64,000 nucleotides of DNA, from positions 206,663 to 270,662 of the forward strand of contig JAPJBO010000230.1 of the NCBI GenBank assembly GCA_030068145.1, read 5' to 3'. This document shows positions 56,222 through 64,000 of the stretch, piece by piece. Within the stretch, counting starts at the first letter, position 1. The number at the start of each line of letters is the position of its first letter. Both the position numbers and the translations under genes were made by a program. Origin of the DNA: Diplonema papillatum (Eukaryota; Euglenozoa; Diplonemea; Diplonemida; Diplonemidae). The notes below the pieces were generated by a model, which did no database searches, was not told the DNA's origin, and worked only from the letters and a program-made list of their open reading frames with translations.

Positions 56222-56900
56222 CACATTCCGTCCAGGGGAACAGTCTAAATCATCCGCCCTAAGTTTTTCCGCGATATCGTCGCGCATCGCGTCTTCGGCT
56301 CGTGTCCGTGGATGGGTCATTGGCTTCTGACGGAGCAGCGGACTGGGTACCGGGCGTAGTTGTAGAGGAGGTGATAGTGCAGGTAGTCGGCAGCGGCATG
56401 TAAACATGGGGACGTAGTGTAGGGGAGAGGGGGGCGGCGCGTTGCACTAATCTGTATGTCAGTCAGCAGGCAGCCGTGGCATCCAATATCAACGGGCAGC
56501 CCGGTTGGCGGTCTACTCGGCGATGCGCGTCGCAGGAGGTGGACCGCCATCCGGGGGCCGGTGTGTAGAGCGTAGCTCCGAATGGGCGTCGTCCGGCAAA
56601 GTGCAACGCCGAAGGTACATGGACCCTTGAACTTGAACTCACATCCCGTCCGGGAGAGCCGTCTTATGGTCTTCCGCGATAGCGTCGCGCTTCGTGTCTC
56701 CGGCTCGCGTCCGTGCGTGGGTCGCTGGCCTCAATGGAGCAACGGACTGTACAGGGAACAGGCGCCGCCGGGAGTAGAGGAGTAGAGGAGTCGAGTAAGT
56801 GCTACGGTAGATAGTCGGCAGCAGCATGTTGCGTTGAGTAGACCGGGCCACACCGTAGAGGAGAGAGGGTGCTGATGGGCACGTCAGATTGCAAGTGTTG
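56222..56900. repeat. Degenerate direct duplication in the region upstream of the element ORF
   Basis: 56222-56410 and 56640-56835 share ttccgcgata, cgtcgcgc, ggctcg(t/c)gtccgtg and gtcggcagc in the same order, about 416 bp apart, with many substitutions and indels. This could be an old pseudo-LTR-like or promoter duplication, or a satellite in the interval between the two element copies. Confidence 0.55.
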
Positions 56901-58260
56901 TGGCGGTCAGTAGTATCGTGAAACCCGGGACGGTGGCTCACTCAGCGGATAAGCATTTGACCATCTACCGGGAGTCGAGATGTAGGACGCAGTTTCGAAA
57001 GGGGGTGTGGGGGTGGACTGCTATGGTGTGTCAGGCGGTGTAGTAAGTTGTGTGGCGACAGGCCGTTGCGTCGGTATTGCACGGATGATGGTTGTTGTAC
57101 AGTTGGAAGGTCGCAGGCGGTTGCAAGCTCGTCTGTGTCGTAAGTACCAGTCGTCTGCCACGGGGGCAGGGGGTGTAGGAAGCAGACTCGAGCAGTGTGT
57201 TGGCAGTAACCCTCTGTCGGTGTGTCTGGTTGCGTGGTGGTGGAGAGTCGTACGTCCGCGGGTTGTTGTTCGCGCCGGTTGGCAGGCGTTTGTGACACTC
57301 AGCAGCGCATCGCAGCCCAGATAAGCGGTCCCTCCCGCGGAAACGCATCGCGGGTGTGGATCGCAAATCAGGGGTGTAGGTGTTGAACGCAGCCTCGGAC
57401 AGGGGGCGGCAGGGTGCAGGCGTAAGCAGTTTTGAACAGGGGGCGGCTTCGAGTGTTGTCCGGCGGTGTGTGTTAAATCGTCGATCGGCAAAGTGCAGGT
57501 AGAATTGTATGATGTAGTGAACACGCTGGGCACCCGCGCGGCGGCTTCTCGTTCCCTGGACGTCTATCGATACAGGCGAATGTAGAAAATGGGAGATCGG
57601 ACTCTCGCCGGGTAGGACTCGTCAATATTCTCAAAAGGTGGCGGGCTCGAGGGGCATCGTAGCATGAGGCGGTGTCGGAAACAAAATGTAAGGCAGTCTG
57701 CCGGTGATCGCTACACACTTCACGACAGGTGCCATCCATTTCATCACGATCCGCACTGGCCGAGGTAAGGGAGTTTGCGAGCTGGGTGGCAGTGGCCGGG
57801 AGGGGGACATCGACTGATGAACCGGCCTCGTCAGTGGGGGCAGGGAGGGTGGGGATACGGACGTTAAAGCCACGATGAGGACTTGAACTTTCCGGGGCAC
57901 ATGGTTCCCCTGAGCAGCATGTAAAACGCAGTGGTCCCAGGTCCAACCCACTACGAGCGCGAGCGTAACATCAGTGCAGGCGTCGTTTCGTAGCCGAGTC
58001 TTTTGGGTACCCCTTTCCAGGCGTCCCGTCACGTAACCAACGGTCGACCAAGGACCAGGGAATATTGTAAAAAGAAAAAGAAATTTATGAAGGCTCACCA
58101 ACTTCGGCCCTCGCGAAAGGGGCGGAGAAGGCCACAGAGGGGCAAGAGGAGGGCCCATGCGTGCTTCAAAGGCTGTCGCCTGAGCTTGTTGCATGGCGGT
58201 AACGCCAGCGTGTCGAGGGCAGCAGCTCGCTTGCGCGAAGTACCCTGCTGGAATGGGGGG
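56901..58260. other. GC-rich interval between element copy 1 ORF region and copy 2 3' end
   Basis: No gene supported. It holds further internal near-repeats (acagggggcggc near 57399 and gaacagggggcggc near 57433). Whether it is 5' sequence of copy 1 or unique spacer cannot be decided within the window. Confidence 0.4.
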
Positions 58261-61200
58261 TCGTTGTATAATGGTTTAGCTTGAAGGGTGTTGGAAAGGT
58301 TGAAAAAGGTTTTGGGGGTCACCGTCGGTTTGTGTTTTTATTTTTTTCTGTATATTTTTTTTGGGGGGTAATTATTTTTTCGGGGGTTCGCGTAACCCTT
58401 CTTTTCCGGAAGATAACGTTATCTTTTCTTTTCTCTCTGGCGCTCTTTTTCTCTCTATCTCTCTCTTTGGCTAGCAAAGCGACTATTGCGACCGACACCA
58501 CGACCACACCCGTAATGAATGTGATCAAGGGCCCCCCACGTTCTACATGTTGAGCAGGGGTTGCCATGTAGCCCGTACCGGTCTAAGCCTTCATTGCAGC
58601 TTCCATAAGCACCCCCGTTGGGACGGGTCCGACGGTCCGTTAGTCATCAGCGACATCGGGCGGGAAAAAGTAAATAAAAAGAAAGGGGAAAAATGGGGGT
58701 GTGGGTGGATAAGCTCGTGGTAGGTTGTTCGGAAATAAGTACAACCTCAAACTACGCCTAGCACAGGGCCAGGCGGCATATACGTGCCTTCATCCTCTCA
58801 TGTTAGTGTGCGTTCACTCGTACAGACACTTCGAGTTTTTCCCGTTAGTCAGGGTAAACGGGTGCGGAGTGAAATATAGACCAGCCAGCAATCAAGAATC
58901 CGATGAGGCTCAAACGACGCGGATCAGAATCTCACACCCGCGAGGTGGCAACGTCTCTCATGCGCGCGGAGTCCCCTCAGACCTTGGAACGTCTGGCCAT
59001 CCTTCGTGCATTCGACGGAGCAGTGTTGACATCGCAGCACCGGGGAACCTGTTAACTGCTGTTCAAACAACTGACCATGCGGTGTCAGACATTGGGAGTC
59101 CGGCAAGGGCGGGCAGGGTGGCGAATTACCAAAGGGGCAGAAGGAGTCAGGTGATCCTTCCGACTGCCGGCTCATCAAATTACCGGCTGAACCTGGGGGT
59201 GCAGGCAAGTCGGGTAGCCGATCCTGAGTGGGAAGCACCATGGAGGGTGACGGGGCACGGACAGTCATGTCGTGGGCATTCCGGGGGATCCGGACAAAGG
59301 CCGCGAGGTAAACGTCACCCCACGGAATGTCGTCGACAGAGGTGACGTGCAGGTCGTCGAAGAGGATCCACCCCGTGTCTTGCGCAACGTACGTGACGTA
59401 GTGCCCGCTAGCCGTATCCTCCCCCATGTGCACCACGACGGCCGCGAGGCGTAGCAGATGGTCCGGCGGTCCGAAGAAGGGGGGCAGTTTCACGTCATTC
59501 TGGCGCCTGGCACCGTTTCTCGTGTAGATGCCAAACTGCATCAGAACACATTCAGCTGTCAGACGGAGATCCATGCTTTCAACCACCGTACCTACAGCCT
59601 TGCAGTCGCATACTCTCTCCGGATTCACAAACCCGTGCACGTGGAGAGAGTCTTCCAGCTTCCTTCCGCAAGGAATTTGCAAACATTGCACTACCTGACT
59701 GCTGGAAGAAGTGCGTCCACATGCACTGCATCGTACTGAGCTGGTCCAGCCGTTCTCCAAGCATGTTACGAAGAGTTGGTAGCCCGGGCAGGGGGTCCCC
59801 GTTTCGTCCGGACCCAGCGTCGCACTAGTCGCGCTGAGTATCGCTACCAGAGCTTCGTGCGCATCGTGCTGCCGTGCATCGCAGAAGTTTGCGAACATGC
59901 TCAGGATGGCTTGGACACCCATTCTCCGACAATCCCGGCTACGCTGGTCACCACTGTCGCGAGAGCTTGACAGCATGGCAAAGTAAGCCAGGAAGTCCCC
60001 GAGAAATCCACGGCAGTTGGGGAGGTCCTGCGCAAGGCTCCAGTACATCTCTCTGATCGGCCCAACCCGTAGCAGGAGCTGCAGCACCGCACCAAAGAAG
60101 CACGTGTTCCCCAGATTCGGGAGGCCGGCGGGGCCAAACAGCGTCGGATCATGCCTCACGGAAGGCGGGTGTGTACAAACGTCTGATCGGTAGCACGTGG
60201 ATGGAGGGGCAACTGTTAGAACCGGTTTGTGGACATTCGAGCGGCGTCGCTTTGAAGCCCGTTGTTCGTCCTCTTCAGCCTTTCGCTTGTGGCCTTTCCG
60301 CGTGGACTCACGGGGGGCGGTCGTGTCAGCCTGTCGGGTCGGTGCTTCGGTGGGCGGTGATCGGGGGGCGTCATCTTCAGCTTCCGGGACAGGTTGGGGG
60401 CGGCCATTGTATTTCACGAAGGGTCTTTCAGCCAGAAGGCGCTCGATCGCAAGGTCCATCGCGGCCGGCTCTGGCAGTGATAGAGTGCGTTCCACCTCGT
60501 GAATGAGCCAGAAGAAGTGCCTCCGCACCTTCCCGCAATGCTCGCCAAATTTGGCCTCTGGGTATGTGTCCAGGAGCCATTTGCGGAATCCACTCTTCAA
60601 AACGCTTTTCCGGTAACCACGCCGCATGAGTTTCAAGACCGTGTTGTTCATTTCGGTCTTGAAATCATATATGTTGTTGGCGATCCTACCGTTGCGAACG
60701 AGGGCCCCAATGAGGATGCTCGAACCGAAGTTTGACGGGGCCGTAGACAGGACTGACGTGTACGCGAGGGGGCGGTACGGGTAGGCTTTCGCCTTGTCCA
60801 AGACCGACAGTCGCATGTATCGCCTTCCAGACGCGCCGGAGACCTCATGTCGTATCCGTATGCCAAGGAAAGTCGCATCCCCTACGCATGCATTCGTCTG
60901 CTTGTACCCCATGCTGTAGATGGACTCGGGAGGGGGTTTCGTCCCGAAACAGAGCAGGTCATCTATAAAACGGCGCGTCATGCTGAGGAGTGTAGCCCGC
61001 CGGATGTCCCTTTCAGCCAGGAGTCTCATCATGTACCTCTTCTCCTTTGCGTAGCAGAAGAGATTGGCAATGTCTGGGGAGGCGTTAGCGCCCATCGGGA
61101 TGCCCAATATTTGCCGCATGAGGATGCCGTTCACCAGTACGTACGTGTTCGCCAGGCAGAAAGCGAGGAGGGCCTTGAGGTCGTGTGCAGAATATGCTGC

Positions 61201-64000
61201 CTGCTGTGAGCTCAGATCCGTCAACAGCATGAACGCAAAACAACGTTTCTTCTTCTGCGGCCCATGTTGGCTCTTCGGTCGTACTAGGACCAGTTCATCA
61301 ACCCGAACGCCGAGCCGTTCGGCCTCCGCTGCAAAGGCTTCGTCGATGGTACCAGCGATTTCCTCCAGCAGTTCCTCGAGTCCCAGCTGGTCGTACATGG
61401 TCGTGAAATCCCATGTACCCGCGACCAGGCCCGAGAGCTCGTCAACATGCGTCTTCAGAAAGAAGGCGGTGTCGTCACTGGACTCCGTGATCCAGAAGAA
61501 TCTAAACCCGGTCGCGTTGAATCGGTCGTTGTCCTCCCTCCGTAGGATCTCCATGACTGATTTCAACAGACCCGTTAGATCCAGCTGTGCATCCGTCGTC
61601 GATGAAAATGTTGCATCGGGGCGGCGTGTTTCGCGTTCAGGAAAAGTCTCCCCCGGGCCCACAGTGTTTTTGCGGGAGACCCCGGCGATGTACCGCATGG
61701 TTATCACCTCCTTGTGTAGTTTCAAGGTGCCATAAAGGTAGGGGAGGGTGTTCGTGGGGCTCAGCCCTTTTTGCTCCAGGTACGTCTTGTGATCTGCTAC
61801 GACTTCTTCCGGTGTCTTCTCGCTCGGGGCGTAGTTCACGCTGTGGTTAACCTTCGTGTACAGATCCTGGTTGTAGAATCTTCTACACACGAACCCGAAG
61901 TCGTGAGAACTCTTGTCGACCGGGAGAATTACGAGGTCCTTGTGCAGTTCTCGCAGGCGTCGACGCGATGTGGTTGTCACCTCCGGTTCGGCACCAATAC
62001 GCGTCACGCCGACGGTCGACATTATCTTCTCCCGCAGCAGTCTGGCGAAACTAGGCGGGGAGTCATTAAAGTACCCCTCGACGAACAAAGCCACCGCCCT
62101 ATCCACTTCAGTACAAATAGCTTCGTCGCCGCCATCCGGGCGGAACTTGCGACCTTTGTCGAAGAGCGTAACTAGTTCGCTGCAGGTGTCGAGGAGGTGT
62201 GCTTGCCCACACGCATGGCCTTGAATGTGGTATCCTTGCAGCAGATACTTTTGACACGGGCAGTCTTCGGGCGGAGGGGCCGGCTCCGGGGTCGTCTGTC
62301 TTGAAACCTCTGTGAAGTTGGAAAGGAGGACCCCGAGAGGGGGGTTGAGTGACGTAGAGACTCTCGTGTTGATGAATTCCGTGGGGTCGGCGAGGAGAGC
62401 ACGGAGTTGGGCATCATGGCGGAAGATAGCGGCAAGTTTGCGCTCGTCCAGCAGCTTGCTGACCTGTTGGATGCAGAACCACGGGGTTCGTGCCGCACTT
62501 TTCTTCTTTTTCGCGAGGTGGTTTATCTCACCAAGCCGTGCAGTGAGCAGCTCGTCCAGGATCCCCACCTTCGGATGCTGCAGGTGTTCGATCATGAACC
62601 GCCGAACCCACGTCCGAACCCTGTACACCCGGCTCTTCATCCACGGGTTCACGTCATACTCCCGCAGTGCGTCCTCCTCAAGTCCGAAGAGGTGCTGCAA
62701 CTGCCTACGGATGCCGAAGAATCTACCCCGTCCCTGGTTGATCCGTATCTCTTCGCCATCCACGTGAACCCACGGCTCCCCACGCTCGCGTGAAGCTCCT
62801 TGGGCGTCCCGTTCGTTGCCCGGTGCCTTTGTGAACGATGGTGCAGTGCGGGGCTTTTTCCTTCGTCTGTTCAAATCGCTGGCTGTCCTCACCGTGTTGA
62901 ACATCGGCTGCAGCATCGCGATGAACGCCATCTCTATCGGCTCCGACACCCTGTCGAACGAACTCCCGTCGGAGTAAAACGCACCAGGGATGTCGTAGAG
63001 CACGAAAGCGTACGGCGGGGAAGGGAGGTTCTGTAAGTGACGCTTGAACTGGTCCTGTTTGCTGTTCCTGCCAGACCAGTGTTTGGCGACCCTTTCCTGC
63101 ATCGTCTTGCCTGTCTTGCCGATATATAACAGGTTAGCATGCGAGTCCACGAGTCCATAGATGAGACCCGAAGCCTTGTAGTTGCTCGGGTTCTCCGGCT
63201 GCTGGAGCTTGAGCGTCGCGTATGTGTGTGCAAGCTTCCTCCCGTATCTTCTCAGGAACCGGCTCGTGAATTCCACGCCTTGCTCCTTCCATTTCGACCA
63301 GTCGATCTGCGTCGTCTTTTCCGTCTTCGTACGAACGCAGTCGGTTTGGAAGAAGGGTGCGAGGAATGGTTTCGCAAACTCCGGGCGCCGCCGCATATCC
63401 GCGTCGGCAGGCGGTACACGCATCTTGACCCGTTCCGGTAGGACCTCGCGCGTTTGTGGACCGGGTCGTCGCAAAACCGGACACGCGGAACAGTCGGGGG
63501 GTTTTTTTTGGGGGGACGGTGGGTCGTCGTGGAGGAAGGCCAACGAGTCGGAGGGAAGATCTATGACGTAACGTAACGTAACGGAAGGGGTGATAGGGAG
63601 GGGCGGGCGGATGGGGCGGCTTGTTCGTCTGGACGGTCGGCGGTGCAATACACGGGGGGGTAGGGAATTCACGCTTCTAAACTACTGCTACTGGTTTTTT
63701 TGCCAGGCTCAGGGCCCGACGCGTCTTTTGTCGATTTTCTGGGGTTTCGGTTGTACAATGGAACAGGTCCCGATTGGTAGTGACGAGACCGTACGGGGGC
63801 AGGATGGAGTTCACCTAAACTCTGCCCGGTCTCGATGCCGTGGTTGGTGGTACAGCGGGGCGAAGTCGATTTGGGTGGACCGTCTCCCTACCTGTACCGG
63901 TTGCTTCCTTCTCGTCGGTTGTGTGCACAAGGCGGGTTTTTTTCGGGCTCTGTACGTCCCTCGCGTCAGAGCCCTCAGAAAGCGAGCGGGTTCTTTTTTT
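58261..64000 (-). mobile_element. Penelope-like retroelement, copy 2 (5' part beyond the window)
   Basis: Direct repeat of 50360-56099 at a constant offset of 7,901 bp. The 3' boundary again follows a G-run (six G, 58255-58260), while the sequence left of it differs completely from that left of copy 1. Near-identity implies a very recent insertion, tandem duplication, gene conversion or an assembly duplicate. Confidence 0.88.
58924..63423 (-). CDS. Penelope-like element polyprotein, copy 2
   Basis: The same 1,499-residue ORF as copy 1, start ATG 63423, with every domain and catalytic residue conserved. I noted two differences. One is a Met-to-Val change in the USP finger region (residue 1245, near 59691 versus 51790). 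The other is a silent change near 62863. Its intactness beside copy 1 means the array carries two potentially functional coding copies. The 83 upstream open codons are present here too, up to 63672. Confidence 0.92.
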   Translation of the reverse strand: MRVPPADADMRRRPEFAKPFLAPFFQTDCVRTKTEKTTQIDWSKWKEQGVEFTSRFLRRYGRKLAHTYATLKLQQPENPSNYKASGLIYGLVDSHANLLYIGKTGKTMQERVAKHWSGRNSKQDQFKRHLQNLPSPPYAFVLYDIPGAFYSDGSSFDRVSEPIEMAFIAMLQPMFNTVRTASDLNRRRKKPRTAPSFTKAPGNERDAQGASRERGEPWVHVDGEEIRINQGRGRFFGIRRQLQHLFGLEEDALREYDVNPWMKSRVYRVRTWVRRFMIEHLQHPKVGILDELLTARLGEINHLAKKKKSAARTPWFCIQQVSKLLDERKLAAIFRHDAQLRALLADPTEFINTRVSTSLNPPLGVLLSNFTEVSRQTTPEPAPPPEDCPCQKYLLQGYHIQGHACGQAHLLDTCSELVTLFDKGRKFRPDGGDEAICTEVDRAVALFVEGYFNDSPPSFARLLREKIMSTVGVTRIGAEPEVTTTSRRRLRELHKDLVILPVDKSSHDFGFVCRRFYNQDLYTKVNHSVNYAPSEKTPEEVVADHKTYLEQKGLSPTNTLPYLYGTLKLHKEVITMRYIAGVSRKNTVGPGETFPERETRRPDATFSSTTDAQLDLTGLLKSVMEILRREDNDRFNATGFRFFWITESSDDTAFFLKTHVDELSGLVAGTWDFTTMYDQLGLEELLEEIAGTIDEAFAAEAERLGVRVDELVLVRPKSQHGPQKKKRCFAFMLLTDLSSQQAAYSAHDLKALLAFCLANTYVLVNGILMRQILGIPMGANASPDIANLFCYAKEKRYMMRLLAERDIRRATLLSMTRRFIDDLLCFGTKPPPESIYSMGYKQTNACVGDATFLGIRIRHEVSGASGRRYMRLSVLDKAKAYPYRPLAYTSVLSTAPSNFGSSILIGALVRNGRIANNIYDFKTEMNNTVLKLMRRGYRKSVLKSGFRKWLLDTYPEAKFGEHCGKVRRHFFWLIHEVERTLSLPEPAAMDLAIERLLAERPFVKYNGRPQPVPEAEDDAPRSPPTEAPTRQADTTAPRESTRKGHKRKAEEDEQRASKRRRSNVHKPVLTVAPPSTCYRSDVCTHPPSVRHDPTLFGPAGLPNLGNTCFFGAVLQLLLRVGPIREMYWSLAQDLPNCRGFLGDFLAYFAMLSSSRDSGDQRSRDCRRMGVQAILSMFANFCDARQHDAHEALVAILSATSATLGPDETGTPCPGYQLFVTCLENGWTSSVRCSACGRTSSSSQVVQCLQIPCGRKLEDSLHVHGFVNPERVCDCKAVGTVVESMDLRLTAECVLMQFGIYTRNGARRQNDVKLPPFFGPPDHLLRLAAVVVHMGEDTASGHYVTYVAQDTGWILFDDLHVTSVDDIPWGDVYLAAFVRIPRNAHDMTVRAPSPSMVLPTQDRLPDLPAPPGSAGNLMSRQSEGSPDSFCPFGNSPPCPPLPDSQCLTPHGQLFEQQLTGSPVLRCQHCSVECTKDGQTFQGLRGLRAHERRCHLAGVRF

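Larger units (their letters stand above)
50360..58260 (-). mobile_element. Penelope-like retroelement, copy 1 (7.9-kb repeat period)
   Basis: The element reads on the minus strand. Its 3' boundary is sharp: the sequence after a G-run at 50348-50359 (ccattatacaacga on the element strand) is where identity with copy 2 begins. From there the copies agree base for base, apart from rare substitutions, up to the window end (equivalent to 56099). The 5' boundary is unknown: 56100-58260 may be part of a 7,901-bp unit (head-to-tail array) or unrelated spacer. The 3' non-coding part (50360-51022) holds a CT-rich stretch. I see no convincing hammerhead ribozyme core. Confidence 0.85.

Overview
The window looks like nuclear DNA of a protist-type eukaryote. 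The coding segments are GC-rich and end mostly in G or C at third codon positions. They are interrupted by introns and sit in spacer full of long poly-A/poly-T and poly-G/poly-C tracts, minisatellites and short dispersed repeats. The gene content (secreted GH28 pectinases, a six-transmembrane Kv channel, the spliceosomal protein SF3B4) does not allow firm placement. An alveolate or stramenopile-like alga or protist is a guess only.

Layout. (1) 0-7.6 kb: three tandem GH28 polygalacturonase genes on the minus strand, the first cut by the window edge. (2) 8.2-9.8 kb: a ~1.5-kb element bounded by degenerate inverted repeats, containing GC hairpins and a minisatellite. (3) 11.0-12.7 kb: an exon of a polyglutamine-rich, coiled-coil protein, minus strand. 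(4) 17.8-20.5 kb: a complete three-exon SF3B4 gene, minus strand, with a GC-AG first intron and a 44-bp minisatellite in its second intron. (5) 21-27 kb: weaker candidate exons and two striking satellites (14 x 28 bp and 4 x 196 bp). (6) 27.8-29.8 kb: a large exon of a voltage-gated K+ channel, minus strand. (7) 30-50 kb: a gene-poor stretch dominated by dispersed repeat families, with one plausible small ORF and a candidate exon. (8) 50.4-64 kb: two nearly identical copies, in direct orientation and offset by 7,901 bp, of a retroelement.

The retroelement is the outstanding object. It is a Penelope-like element with an N-terminal (permuted) GIY-YIG endonuclease and a Penelope/telomerase-type reverse transcriptase. 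It continues in one open frame into a complete-looking ubiquitin-specific protease (USP) domain with Cys box, QxDAxE motif, finger cysteines and His box, then a C-terminal zinc finger. A retrotransposon carrying its own apparently intact deubiquitinase is, as far as I know, not a standard Penelope architecture.

All confident genes are on the minus strand. The commonest dispersed repeat (family A, SINE-like, A-rich 3' end) is always in plus orientation, i.e. antisense to the genes. Three of its nine copies end 20-36 bp from an exon or stop-codon boundary.
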